A DNA stretch of 47,856 nt from an uncultured Clostridia bacterium (GTDB taxonomy: Bacteria > Bacillota > Clostridia > Christensenellales > Borkfalkiaceae). The stretch is taken from the NCBI GenBank assembly GCA_947589285.1, contig CANPZV010000006.1, positions 1 through 47,856 of the forward strand. Direction: 5' to 3'. Below the pieces are notes generated by a model, which worked only from the letters and a program-made list of their open reading frames with translations, was not told where the DNA came from and made no database searches. A program made the position numbers and the translations under genes. Numbering within the stretch: the first letter of the stretch is position 1; every line of letters starts with the position of its first letter. Positions 15,951 through 24,335 of this stretch are shown here, piece after piece.

Positions 15951-16517
15951 ATGCCGAAAAAGCGCAGGATCACGGAGGAAATGGCTCTCAGAGCGGCGGC
16001 GGAGATCGTGCGGCAGGGCGGGACGGAGGCACTCAACGTCCGCTCTCTTGCCCGCGCGCTCGGCTGTTCCACCCAGCCGATCTATTCCCTCTTCAACAAT
16101 ATGGAGGGGCTTTGGTACGCGCTCATGGGGGAGGCCAAGGCGGAGTACCGCAAGCACATCGACGCCTACCTGAGGGAGGGCGGCCGAAGCAATTACGAGG
16201 CGTACGGAATGGGCTTTGTCGGCTTTGCGCGGGAGGAGCAGGGGCTGTTCCGCTACCTCTTTTTGACGGGGAAGGGCACGCCCGATCCCTTCCTCGATGA
16301 CATCGAATCGGAGATGATGACGCTCTACCGCATGCCCGAGGAGACGGCCGCCGCCTTCCATGCGGACATGGCGGTGTTCTCCTTCGGCCTTGCGGTGCTT
16401 GTCAACAAGCAGGCCGACGCGCTCACGGACGAGCAGATCTCCGATGCCTTCAAGCGGGAGTTCTACGCCCTCTATGGCTACTACTTCCCCGAAAGGGAAA
16501 GATTTTGGGAGAAATAG
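15951..16517 (+). CDS. TetR/AcrR-family transcriptional regulator
   Basis: A 188-residue one-component regulator. The N-terminal helix-turn-helix (about 8-55) is ITEEMALRAAAEIVRQGGTE...VRSLARALGCSTQPIYSLFNNMEGL. It has the TetR recognition pattern, although PIYSLFNN replaces the common 'YyHF.sK'. The remaining helices (60-188) form the ligand and dimer domain; the trigger is unknown. ATG 15951 is chosen because GAGGTGG lies 5 nt upstream; an earlier in-frame ATG sits inside the operator. Self-repression is likely from the twin ATAAC-N4-GTTAT sites. A DrrAB-like ABC exporter starts 0.9 kb downstream beyond a repeat island, but no matching operator is visible there, so control of that exporter is only a guess. 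Confidence 0.88.
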   Translation: MPKKRRITEEMALRAAAEIVRQGGTEALNVRSLARALGCSTQPIYSLFNNMEGLWYALMGEAKAEYRKHIDAYLREGGRSNYEAYGMGFVGFAREEQGLFRYLFLTGKGTPDPFLDDIESEMMTLYRMPEETAAAFHADMAVFSFGLAVLVNKQADALTDEQISDAFKREFYALYGYYFPERERFWEK

Positions 16518-16527
16518 AAAAAGTTAT

Positions 16528-17395
16528 TTCGAACATTTCTTTGCTCGCCCACCCCTTGCCCACCCCTTGAGGGGTGGGTGGCTCGCCGCCTTGCGGCGAG
16601 ACGGAAGGGGTGTCCTTCGAAAAGAAAAGTTCGAGCGAACCTTCCTCGTGCATCAATCACTTTGGTCTCGGAAGCGTTATATGCAATGACATTGTGGTTC
16701 CCGTAGGGTACCAAATGGGGTCGCCCACGGCGGAAGTGAATTCCGCCTAAGGTAAGGAAATTGGAATGACACCCCCTCAGTCGCCTTTGGCGACAGCTCC
16801 CCCTCAAGGGGGAGCCGAGAGTGCTTCCCTTGCCCACCCCTTGAGGGGTGGGTGGCTCGCCGCTTTGCGGCGAGACGGAAGGGGTGTCCTTCGAAAAGAA
16901 AAGTTCGAGGGGACGGCGTTGTGCATTCCATTACTTAATTACCCCACGCACTTCCGTACCCTGAAAGTCATTGTGATTCCCGTAGGGTACGGCGTCGCGA
17001 CACTGCGCGGTTTGCGCGGTTTTGCGTGAACGCAAAACCGTCGCTTTGAACGCGGGTCGCTCCTTTTCCCAAAAAATCTTGCTTTGCAATATTTTTTGGG
17101 ACGGGGAGACCCCGCCACGCGCAGTGATTTAGGAACGAACCCCCACCCCTACCTGCCCCCTTGCCAAGGGGGCAGGCGGGAAAACGGAAGCCACCGCCTC
17201 CCCCCTTATACCTGAGGGGGGCGACAAGGGGACAACGCGTCATTCTGAGCAAAGCGAAGAATCCCGAAGAACAAAGTCCGTAGGTCTATGAGATGCTTCG
17301 CTAACGCTCAGCATGAGCGCGGGCCAACGGGATCCTTTTCTCTTCCCGCTCATTCTGAGCGCAGCGAAGGTCCTTGGTCGATGGTACTAAAAATT
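16528..17395. repeat. Repeat island 4 (D, C, D, hairpins, E, A)
   Basis: A D unit runs from TTCGAACATTTCTTT (16528) to a matching inverted end near 16620-16635. It contains CACCCCTTGAGGGGTGGGTG and CTCGCCGC-CTT-GCGGCGAG. Its second half holds GGCGGAA-GTGAA-TTCCGCC (16723-16750). A C unit with GTCGCC-TTT-GGCGAC starts at 16780. A second D unit covers 16828-17000. Then come hairpins CGGTTTTGCG-TGAA-CGCAAAACCG (17017-17041) and a CCCAAAAAAT/ATTTTTTGGG pair (17078-17100), an E-like block (17140-17230) and A hairpins ATTCT...AGAAT and ATGCT...AGCAT (17241-17320). No gene is supported. Confidence 0.85.
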
Positions 17396-17425
17396 TTTAT
17401 CGTAACATCATTTTTGGAGGCAACA

Positions 17426-18319
17426 ATGAAAGCGATCGAGATCGAACATCTGAAAAAATATTTCGGCACAGTCAAGGCCGTGGATGACGTCTCCTTCACC
17501 GTGGAGGAGGGGGAGTTCTTCGCCTTCCTCGGCGTGAACGGCGCGGGGAAGAGTACGACCATCTCCGTCCTCTGCGGCAAGGAACAGAGGACGGGAGGCG
17601 AGGTCTGGATCGAGGGCAGACCCGTTGACGCGGACACAAAGCGCGCCATCGGCGTCGTGTTTCAGGACAGCGTCCTCGACAGATCCCTCACCGTCGAAGA
17701 GAACCTTAGCTGCCGCGCCGCGCTCTACGGGATCGACGGCGACATGTTCCAGAGGCGGCTTGAAGAGCTGTCCAAACTTCTCTCCCTCGGGGAGCTGTTG
17801 CGCCGTCCCGTCGGGAAGCTCTCGGGCGGGCAGAGGAGACGGGCGGACATCGCCCGCGCACTCGTCCATTCCCCCCGCATTCTCATTCTCGACGAGCCGA
17901 CGACGGGTCTCGACCCGCAGACCCGCCAACAGGTCTGGGAGGTCGTCCACCTGCTCCGCAAAACCCGCCGCATCACCGTCTTTCTGACGACCCACTACAT
18001 GGAGGAGGCGGCCGACGCCGACCACGTCGTCATTCTCGACGGGGGGAAGGTCAAGGCGGACGACACCCCCCTTGCCCTGAAAAACCGTTACGCCTTCGAC
18101 GCGATCACCCTGTACCATGTCGGGGAGAGGGAGCTTCAAAATCTCTCTCTTCCCTATGAAAGGGCGGGGGAGGGCTTCCGCATCCGCGTGAAGAGTACGG
18201 CCGAGGCGACCGAACTCATCGTAAAGCATCCGCAACTCTTTATAGACTACGAAGTGACCAAAGGGGGCATGGACGAAGTGTTCCTCACCGTCACAGGAAA
18301 GAGGGGAGGGGACCGATGA
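17426..18319 (+). CDS. ABC exporter ATPase (DrrA-like), system 1
   Basis: ATP-binding subunit of an ABC-2 exporter, 297 residues. Walker A is GVNGAGKSTT (about 38-47), the Q-loop is VVFQDS, the signature is LSGGQRRRADIARAL, Walker B is ILILDEPTTGLDP and the switch His is in TTHYMEE. The C-terminal 70 residues form the small extra domain typical of DrrA/CcmA/NatA-type ATPases of drug, lipid or antibiotic exporters. The start is ATG 17426, with TTGGAGG 5 nt upstream; the open frame extends back into repeats but has no support there. Overlaps the permease gene by 4 nt. The substrate is unknown. Confidence 0.9.
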   Translation: MKAIEIEHLKKYFGTVKAVDDVSFTVEEGEFFAFLGVNGAGKSTTISVLCGKEQRTGGEVWIEGRPVDADTKRAIGVVFQDSVLDRSLTVEENLSCRAALYGIDGDMFQRRLEELSKLLSLGELLRRPVGKLSGGQRRRADIARALVHSPRILILDEPTTGLDPQTRQQVWEVVHLLRKTRRITVFLTTHYMEEAADADHVVILDGGKVKADDTPLALKNRYAFDAITLYHVGERELQNLSLPYERAGEGFRIRVKSTAEATELIVKHPQLFIDYEVTKGGMDEVFLTVTGKRGGDR

Positions 18320-19209
18320 AACAGCTTTTTGCCCTCGTCAAGAGGAACTGCAAGGTCTATTTCAAGGATAAGGGGGTCTTTCTGCCCTCCCTCATCTCCC
18401 CGCTCATTCTGCTCTTCCTCTTCATCGCCTTCCTCGGGAACATCTACCGCGACAGCATCCGCGATGTTGTGGCGGGATTCGAAATTTCTGACGGCCTCGT
18501 CGAGAGCATCGCGAGCGGCTGGCTCGTCTCTTCGCTCATCTCCGTCTGCGCCGTGACGATCGCTTTCACCGCAAATACGGTCATGGTACAGGACAGAGTG
18601 ACGGGTGCGAGGAACGATTTCCTCGTCGCGCCCGTCTCCGAGCGGATCTTGTCCCTCTCCTATTTCATCGCGACCTACATCGTCACCGCCGTCATGTGCT
18701 TTGTCGCGCTCGGCGCGGGCTTTATCTACATGGCCGCCGCGGGGTGGCACCTCTCTGCCGCCGACTTCTTCCTCACCGTCGCCGATACGCTCCTGCTCGT
18801 CCTCTTCGGCACGGCGTTCTCCTCCCTCGTCTGCAGTTTTCTGAAATCGCAGGGGGGAGTGGCCGCGATCGAGGCGACCGTCTCCGCCGCCTACGGATTT
18901 TTGTGCGGGGCGTATATGCCCCTTTCGAGCCTCACGGAGTGGCTTCGGGACGCCTTGATGTTCCTCCCCGGGACGTACGGCACGGGGCTGATGCACCTGC
19001 ACCTCATGGGCGGGGCGATCGACGCAATGACGGAGGAGGGCATTCCCCACGTCATGGCCGACGCGATGAAGCGGGGATTCGACTGCACGCTCGAATTCTT
19101 CGGCAGCACCGTCCCCGTGTGGACAAGCTATCTCGTCCTCGCCGCGGCGGGACTTCTTCTGCTCGGCGTCTGCCTCGTTTTGCACTTGGGGCGGAGGAGA
19201 AAAAGTTGA
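18316..19209 (+). CDS. ABC-2 type permease, system 1
   Basis: Membrane partner of the preceding ATPase, 297 residues, with six predicted helices: about 22-45, 72-95, 115-145, 150-178, 185-205 and 262-290. The N-terminal amphipathic stretch RNCKVYFKDKGVFLPSLI and the conserved GAYMPLSSL loop before helix 6 are typical of ABC-2 (DrrB-like) subunits. ATG 18316 overlaps the ATPase stop codon. The second exporter's permease at 23.3 kb shows the same loop (GAYMPLGML), so the two systems are paralogous. Direction is presumed export. Confidence 0.88.
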   Translation: MKQLFALVKRNCKVYFKDKGVFLPSLISPLILLFLFIAFLGNIYRDSIRDVVAGFEISDGLVESIASGWLVSSLISVCAVTIAFTANTVMVQDRVTGARNDFLVAPVSERILSLSYFIATYIVTAVMCFVALGAGFIYMAAAGWHLSAADFFLTVADTLLLVLFGTAFSSLVCSFLKSQGGVAAIEATVSAAYGFLCGAYMPLSSLTEWLRDALMFLPGTYGTGLMHLHLMGGAIDAMTEEGIPHVMADAMKRGFDCTLEFFGSTVPVWTSYLVLAAAGLLLLGVCLVLHLGRRRKS

Positions 19210-19217
19210 CTTTTCAC

Positions 19218-19246
19218 TTGACAAACTCGAAGATACATTGTATAGT
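19218..19246 (+). promoter_or_regulatory. Promoter of dut
   Basis: TTGACA (19218-19223), 17 bp, TATAGT (19241-19246). The predicted start near 19253 rules out the earlier in-frame ATG at 19238 as the dut start. Confidence 0.8.
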
Positions 19247-19261
19247 GAGCCTTGGACGGAA

Positions 19262-19696
19262 ATGAAGATGAAAGTCAGGGTAAAAAAATTGAATGCGGGG
19301 GCAAAACTTCCCTCGTACGCTTCGGAAGGGGCGGCGGGAGCGGATCTTTTCGCCTTGCTTGGCGTCACCATTCCCGCGGGGGAGACGTGCGCCGTACATA
19401 CGGGCGTCGCCATCGAATTGCCGCGCGGGACCGTCGGCCTCGTCTATGCGCGGAGCGGGCTGGCGACCAAACAGGACCTCGCCCCCGCGAATAAGGTCGG
19501 GGTCATTGACAGCGACTACCGCGGCGAGATCGTCGTCGCGTTGCACAACCACGGCAGGGAGAAGCGGATCGTGTATGCGGGCGACCGCATCGCCCAGCTC
19601 GTTATCGCGCCCTGCTATGTAGCGGCGTTTGAGGAGGTAGACGCGCTCTCCGACACCCCGCGCGGCACAGGCGGATTCGGCTCGACGGGAAAGTGA
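19262..19696 (+). CDS. dut: dUTP diphosphatase (trimeric dUTPase)
   Basis: Hydrolyses dUTP to dUMP and diphosphate, keeping uracil out of DNA and supplying dTMP synthesis. The 144 residues carry all five family motifs: SEGAAGADLFA (motif 1, about 20-30), YARSGLA (2), the GVIDSDYRGEI loop with its catalytic Asp (3), GDRIAQLVI (4) and the mobile C-terminal RGTGGFGSTG (5). ATG 19262 follows the promoter and a weak GGACGGA. The gene is compact and probably monocistronic, with a repeat island right after the stop codon. Confidence 0.95.
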   Translation: MKMKVRVKKLNAGAKLPSYASEGAAGADLFALLGVTIPAGETCAVHTGVAIELPRGTVGLVYARSGLATKQDLAPANKVGVIDSDYRGEIVVALHNHGREKRIVYAGDRIAQLVIAPCYVAAFEEVDALSDTPRGTGGFGSTGK

Positions 19697-19702
19697 AATT
19701 TT

Positions 19703-20240
19703 TTTCGAACATTTCTTTACTTGTCCACCCCTTGCCCACCCCTTGAGGGAAGAATTTTGCGTTCTGCCAAAGATTGATAATCTTTGGCGCAAAATTCTTA
19801 TAGCATTTGCCCATATGTTTCGGGCAAATGCCGCCCAAACGCGGGTTTCCACCCGCGTGCGAGGGTGGCTCGCCGCTTTGCGGCGAGACGGAAGGGGTGT
19901 CCTTCGAAAAGAAATGTTCGAGGGGTCGGCGGTGTGCATTCCATTACTTGATTACCCCACGAACTCCTGTACCTTGAAAGTCATTGTGGTTCCCGTAGGG
20001 TACCGAATGGGGTCGCCCACGGCGGAAGTGAATTCCGCCTAAGGCAAGGGAATGGGGAATGACACCCCCTCAGTCACTCACTGCGTTCGTGACAGCTCCC
20101 CCTCAAGGGGGAGCCGAGAGTACCTTCCTTGCCCACCCCTTGAGGGGTGGGTGCCCTGTAGGGGCAGAAGGGGTGTCGTTCTTAAATCGCCACCTCTGTC
20201 GCCCAAGGCGAAGGATAAGGGGAGCTTCCGATCAAAATGC
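19703..20240. repeat. Repeat island 5: D unit interrupted by an F element, then C
   Basis: A D unit begins with TTCGAACATTTCTTT (19703). It is cut after CTTGAGGG by an F element (about 19750-19862) and resumes with GGGTGGCTCGCCGC, reaching the inverted end AAAGAAATGTTCGA (19909-19922). Its distal half, ending in GGCGGAA-GTGAA-TTCCGCC, reaches 20045. A C unit (GTCAC...GTGAC; CTCCCCCTCAAGGGGGAG) spans 20065-20118, followed by another D fragment to about 20180. The stretch to the trmB start at 20262 shows nothing else. Confidence 0.85.
19750..19862. repeat. F element, copy 1 (nested in a D unit)
   Basis: The element holds AGAATTTTGC...GCAAAATTCT enclosing CCAAAGAT-TGAT-AATCTTTGG. Next come GCATTTGCCC...GGGCAAATGC and CGCGGG-TTTCCA-CCCGCG. 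A second copy at 45856-45968 is nearly identical over the first 85 nt. In that copy the last hairpin is GGCGGG-GAGCTA-CCCGCC, a compensatory change. Confidence 0.8.
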
Positions 20241-20261
20241 CCCAAGAAGGAGTACATCGCA

Positions 20262-20951
20262 ATGCGCATGCGGAGAAAACGAAATTTAGAGCCGAGAATG
20301 GAGGCATGTGCAGACGTCCTTCTTTGCCGCGGCAAGCCCTGTAAAAACCTCAAGGAGGCCGCCGAGACCTTCCGCGCGCTCCTCGATCTTCACCAAATTT
20401 TCGGCAATGATTTCCCCGTGGAACTCGAAGTGGGGTGCGGAAACGGGGGATTCCTCCTCGAAAAGGCGACGCGCGAACCGAATGTAAATTTCCTCGCCGT
20501 GGAGCTGTGTACGAACGTCATTCTGACGGCCATGGAGCGCGTGCGTGCGGCGGGTCTCAAAAATATCCGCTTCCTTAATATCCCCGCCGAGATCCTCGAA
20601 TGTTACATTCCCGAAAACAGCATTCGCACCATCTATCTGAACTTCTCGACCCCCCTGCCCGAAAAGAGCCGCGAAAAGCAGAGACTGACCTCCGCGCGGT
20701 TCCTCGCGATCTATCGGAAACTGCTCACGGAGGGCGGCACGATCGAGCAAAAGACGGACAGCGCGGAGTTTTTCGACTACTCCCTCGCAAGGTATGCGGA
20801 GGCGGGGTTTGCGGTGAACGCGATCACGCGCGACCTGCACAACAGCCCCTATGCGGAGGGGAATATCGTCACCGAATACGAGGCGAATTTTCTCTTGCAG
20901 GGCAAGCCCATCTGCATGGGAATTTTCGAAAAGACTTCGGGAATGGGTTGA
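20262..20951 (+). CDS. trmB: tRNA (guanine-N7-)-methyltransferase, diverged motif
   Basis: Predicted to methylate G46 in the tRNA variable loop using S-adenosylmethionine. The 229 residues have an AdoMet loop LEVGCGNGGFLLEKA (about 57-71), FLAVELCTNV, IYLNFSTPLPEKSREKQRLT (about 125-145) and the C-terminal NIVTEYEANFLLQGKPI box. The middle motif is unusual: families normally read NFSDPWPK.RH.KRRLT, but here the Asp is Thr, the Trp is Leu and the His is lost. Activity could be altered or this could be a lineage variant. ATG 20262 has AAGAAGGAG 9 nt upstream; an open frame back to 20052 runs through repeats. Confidence 0.85.
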   Translation: MRMRRKRNLEPRMEACADVLLCRGKPCKNLKEAAETFRALLDLHQIFGNDFPVELEVGCGNGGFLLEKATREPNVNFLAVELCTNVILTAMERVRAAGLKNIRFLNIPAEILECYIPENSIRTIYLNFSTPLPEKSREKQRLTSARFLAIYRKLLTEGGTIEQKTDSAEFFDYSLARYAEAGFAVNAITRDLHNSPYAEGNIVTEYEANFLLQGKPICMGIFEKTSGMG

Positions 20952-20977
20952 CAAGAACGAAACATATAGTATATAAT
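20948..20977 (+). promoter_or_regulatory. Promoter of the glycosyltransferase-exporter operon
   Basis: TTGACA (20948-20953) overlaps the trmB stop codon; an 18-bp spacer leads to TATAAT (20972-20977). The RBS is GAGGAGGAAAGG (20995-21006). Confidence 0.85.
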
Positions 20978-21008
20978 ACGCTTGCAATCAGAACTGAGGA
21001 GGAAAGGA

Positions 21009-22322
21009 ATGTCTTGGCATGTCACGCTGTACAATGTTCTCACGACAGTCAATAACGTGATCCTGATCGTGATCGGGATCCCGTTCATGCTACAGATGCT
21101 CTATATGCTCCTCTTTTGGCTGCCCAAGAAGGTCTTTCCGAAGAGTGAGACCAAAAACCGTATTTGCGTGATCATTCCTGCACATAATGAGGAGGACGTG
21201 ATCGGGGAGACGGTGCGTCTCCTGTTTGAAAAGCAGAACTATCCGAAGGAACTCTTCGACGTGTACGTCGTGGCGCACAACTGCACGGACAGGACGGCGG
21301 AGATCGCCGAACAGGCGGGCGCGAAGGTATTCCGCCTCGACGATCCCGACCCCTCGCGGCACATCGCCTCCTACGCGCTCAAATACGGATATGAACAGAT
21401 CCTTCAGACGGGGATCGACTATGCGTTCTCTATCCGTCTCGACGCCGACAACCATGTGAACGACGACTTCTTCTCCCTCATGAACGACGCATGGTGCGCG
21501 GGGGCGAAGATCGCACGTCCCTATGAGTCCGCACTCAACATGACGCAAAACCAGTTCACGCGCGCCTGCGGGCTGTATTACATATTCGATTCGCGCTTCT
21601 CCTCCCGCGTGCGCGAGCGGCTTCACATCGACGCCCACGTCAACGGCCCGGGGTCGCTCACGGATATGGAGATCATCCGCAAGATCGGCGGGTATGACAC
21701 GGTGAGCATCACCGAGGACACCGAATTCAACTTCAAGCGGATGATGGAGGGGTACCGCTGCCACTTTGTGGAGGACGCCGTGGTCTATGAGGACCTTCCC
21801 TCCTCTTTTAAGGACACGCTCAACCGCAACAAGCGCATCGCGGCGGGGAACATCCGCCTGCTCGGAAGGTACACTTTGCCCATGATGTGGAACGGCGTCA
21901 AACAGTTCCGTTTCTCCTTCTTCGAACAGCTCCTGACCTACTTCTTCATGGTGATCTGTCTGCTCCTGTGTACGTGGATCCCCGGGTATTACATCTACGC
22001 CTGTTCTTATCTCGGCGCAATGGGTGCGCTGACGAACGCGGAGGCGGCGGCGATCGGCATCGCAGGGCCGGGGCTATGGCAGCTGCTGATCATCATAGGC
22101 ATCTGTCTCACCGTCCTCTTCCTTGTGGCGGGCATTGCGCAGGGACTTCTCCTCGTGCTGCTCGATTACCGCAAGATGGGGGCGAAAAAGCGGAGCGAAC
22201 TCGTCTCGGGCGCGCTGCTCTTCCCCGCATTCACTGTGGTCTACTGCGTGACGATGGCGATCGGTCTGTTCTGTAAGCCCAAGTGGGAGAAGATCAAGCG
22301 GAATACGAAAGCAAGAGACTGA
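21009..22322 (+). CDS. Membrane-bound family 2 glycosyltransferase
   Basis: A 437-residue processive-type GT2 enzyme. It has one N-terminal helix (about 10-38), a cytoplasmic GT-A domain and a C-terminal block of about four helices (300-425). Motifs in order are VIIPAHNEEDVI (nucleotide binding), SIRLDADNHV (the DxD metal site), NGPGSLTDMEIIRKIGGYD, and TEDTEFNFKRMMEGY with the catalytic ED. NRNKRIAAGN stands in place of the Q..RW motif of synthases. Product unknown: a surface polysaccharide or glycolipid is plausible. The stop codon is 17 nt from the next start, so it is co-transcribed with an ABC exporter that could move a lipid or glycan product. Confidence 0.85.
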   Translation: MSWHVTLYNVLTTVNNVILIVIGIPFMLQMLYMLLFWLPKKVFPKSETKNRICVIIPAHNEEDVIGETVRLLFEKQNYPKELFDVYVVAHNCTDRTAEIAEQAGAKVFRLDDPDPSRHIASYALKYGYEQILQTGIDYAFSIRLDADNHVNDDFFSLMNDAWCAGAKIARPYESALNMTQNQFTRACGLYYIFDSRFSSRVRERLHIDAHVNGPGSLTDMEIIRKIGGYDTVSITEDTEFNFKRMMEGYRCHFVEDAVVYEDLPSSFKDTLNRNKRIAAGNIRLLGRYTLPMMWNGVKQFRFSFFEQLLTYFFMVICLLLCTWIPGYYIYACSYLGAMGALTNAEAAAIGIAGPGLWQLLIIIGICLTVLFLVAGIAQGLLLVLLDYRKMGAKKRSELVSGALLFPAFTVVYCVTMAIGLFCKPKWEKIKRNTKARD

Positions 22323-22339
22323 ATCGCGCGGAGGCGGAC

Positions 22340-23272
22340 TTGCAAGCGGAACCTGCACTCGAAGTTCAACATTTGTCAAAATCATACGGCGACACCAAGG
22401 CGGTGGATGACATTTCTTTCACCGTCGGGAAGGGGTCGCTTTTTGCATTTTTGGGAGTCAACGGCGCGGGAAAGAGTACGACCATCAACATGATCTGTTC
22501 CATCCTCGCAAAGGACGACGGGAGGATCACCGTCTGCGGGCACGACCTCGACGAGGAGCCGTTTTCCGTCAAACGGGACATCGGCGTCGTGTTCCAGACG
22601 AGCGTGCTTGACAGGGAACTCACGGTCAGGCAGAATCTCGAGATCAGGGCCTCCTTTTACTCCCTCCCGAAGCAGGAAAAGAGGGAGACGATCGGAAGGA
22701 TCGTCTCGCTTTTGGATCTTTCGCCCATTCTGAATAAGCCCATTAAGGATCTCTCGGGCGGGCAGATGCGGCGGGTGGACATCGCCCGCGCCATGGTGCA
22801 TAAGCCCCGCCTGCTCATTCTCGACGAGCCGACGACGGGCCTCGACCCCAAGACGAGGCTCGCTGTGTGGTCGCTCATCGACCGTCTCCGCTCCGAGACG
22901 GGCATGACGGTGTTTCTCACCACCCATTACCTCGAAGAGGCCGAAAAGGCGCAGGACGTCGTCATCATGGAGAAGGGGAGGATCATCGCCCACGGCACGC
23001 CCAACGAGCTGAAAAACAGCTATGCGGACGACAATCTCATCGTCTACCGTGCGCAGGCAGACGGGTTTGAGGCCGCCCTGCGGGAAAAAGGGGTCGCCTT
23101 TTCCTATGACGGCGAGCGCGGCGCGTACTTCATCCGCATCACGGACATCGGAATGGCCAAGACGCTTTTGAGGGAGTTCGACGGCGAGATCTCCGACGCC
23201 GAGATCCGCAAGGGTACGATGGACGACGTGTTCCTGCGCGTGACGGGCAGGGACATGAAGGGGGAGGCATGA
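22340..23272 (+). CDS. ABC exporter ATPase (DrrA-like), system 2
   Basis: A 310-residue ATPase with Walker A GVNGAGKSTT, Q-loop VVFQTS, signature LSGGQMRRVDIARAM, Walker B ILDEPTTGLDP and switch TTHYLEE, plus the DrrA-type C-terminal domain. It is a clear paralogue of the 17.4-kb ATPase. I chose TTG 22340 because GGAGG lies 5 nt upstream; the open frame extends to an ATG at 22283 inside the preceding gene, without a ribosome site. Four-nt overlap region with the permease gene. Co-transcribed with the GT2 glycosyltransferase. Confidence 0.88.
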   Translation: MQAEPALEVQHLSKSYGDTKAVDDISFTVGKGSLFAFLGVNGAGKSTTINMICSILAKDDGRITVCGHDLDEEPFSVKRDIGVVFQTSVLDRELTVRQNLEIRASFYSLPKQEKRETIGRIVSLLDLSPILNKPIKDLSGGQMRRVDIARAMVHKPRLLILDEPTTGLDPKTRLAVWSLIDRLRSETGMTVFLTTHYLEEAEKAQDVVIMEKGRIIAHGTPNELKNSYADDNLIVYRAQADGFEAALREKGVAFSYDGERGAYFIRITDIGMAKTLLREFDGEISDAEIRKGTMDDVFLRVTGRDMKGEA

Positions 23273-24288
23273 TGGAAAACAAGCCGAACTCTCTCGCCGT
23301 CTTTTTTGCACTCACAAAGCGGCACCTACTCGTCTTTTTCAAGAACAAGATCCGTTTGATGTACACTCTGCTCGTGCCCGTCATCATCTTCGTCGTCTAC
23401 CTGTTCTTTTTGCGCGACCTCGAGCTGAGCATGGTGGCAAATATTCTCTCCGACGAGGCCATCAACATCACGGCGGCGACGGTCGGGGCGGAAAATTTCG
23501 GCGAACTCAACCGCCTCATCGGCACGCTCGTCGATTCGTGGATGCTCTCGGGCATCATCGGGCTTTCCACGGTGACGGTCGCATTGCAGACGAACAACGT
23601 CATCGTCGAGGACAAACAGAACGGCGTCAACCGCGACTTCGTCTCCTCACCCATTCACAAGAATGTCCTCATCACGAGCTACTTTTTCTATAATTTTATC
23701 GTCTCCGCGCTCATCTGCTTTGTCTTTTACTGGATCTGCCTCATCTACCTTGCCTGTGCGGGCGAATTTGTACTCTCCTTCGGGAGCGTGATGCTGACGC
23801 TCGTCGTCATGTTCTTCGCGACGGTCGCCTCCACGCTCATGACCGTGTTCATCTGTTCCTTCGTCAAGACGGAGGGGACGATGACGTCCATCGTGGCCAT
23901 TTTCTCGACGGCGGTGGGCTTTCTCATCGGGGCATATATGCCCCTCGGCATGCTGCCGAGCTGGGTACAGTGGATCTGCGCCTTTATCCCCGGGACATAC
24001 GCCTGTTCCCTCCTGCGGTACGCCTTCATGGCGACGCCGATGAGCCAGATCACGGCGTTTGCGGGGACCCTCGGGCTGGATCCCGCGACGCTTGAGACGC
24101 TGACGGCGACGCTCTTCCGCGAATTCGGGTACGATCTGGAGTTTTTCGGGATCGTGGTGAATCCGCAATTCCAGTCGCTCGCGTTGACGGTATATATCCT
24201 GCTCTTTCTGTTCCTCAACATCGGCGTGGGGCAGAAGCTCGCCGAAGTCCTCGGGATCGGCAAAAAGAAAAAGAAGAAAAAAGAATGA
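23272..24288 (+). CDS. ABC-2 type permease, system 2
   Basis: Membrane subunit of the second exporter, 338 residues, six helices and a long extracytoplasmic loop after the first. Typical ABC-2 features are FFKNKIRLMYTLLVPVIIF at the N-terminus and GAYMPLGMLPSWVQ before the last helices. The C-terminus is a run of lysines (KKKKKKE). Two adjacent ATG codons are possible: 23269 overlaps the ATPase stop but is 1 nt from GGAGG, so ATG 23272, 4 nt from it, is preferred. A strong terminator follows. Confidence 0.86.
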   Translation: MENKPNSLAVFFALTKRHLLVFFKNKIRLMYTLLVPVIIFVVYLFFLRDLELSMVANILSDEAINITAATVGAENFGELNRLIGTLVDSWMLSGIIGLSTVTVALQTNNVIVEDKQNGVNRDFVSSPIHKNVLITSYFFYNFIVSALICFVFYWICLIYLACAGEFVLSFGSVMLTLVVMFFATVASTLMTVFICSFVKTEGTMTSIVAIFSTAVGFLIGAYMPLGMLPSWVQWICAFIPGTYACSLLRYAFMATPMSQITAFAGTLGLDPATLETLTATLFREFGYDLEFFGIVVNPQFQSLALTVYILLFLFLNIGVGQKLAEVLGIGKKKKKKKE

Positions 24289-24296
24289 GATACAGC

Positions 24297-24333
24297 AAAG
24301 GACGCCCTGCGGCACAGCCGCAGGGCGTCCTTT
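24297..24333 (+). terminator. Terminator of the exporter operon
   Basis: GGACGCCCTGCGGC (24300-24313) pairs perfectly with GCCGCAGGGCGTCC (24317-24330) around ACA, flanked by AAA and TTT. The stem is very stable with a short T-run. Confidence 0.85.
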
Positions 24334-24335
24334 GT

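Noticed and set aside
17000-17110. Possible small structured RNA
   Set aside because: There are strong hairpins but no promoter or T-run, and the segment is continuous with repeat units; better explained as part of the island.
19214-19939. Open frames of 60-240 codons running through repeat islands (also near 1684, 10836, 16481, 45252)
   Set aside because: They change frame or vanish between copies of the same repeat, have no consistent start or ribosome site, and translate to low-complexity Pro/Arg/Ser.
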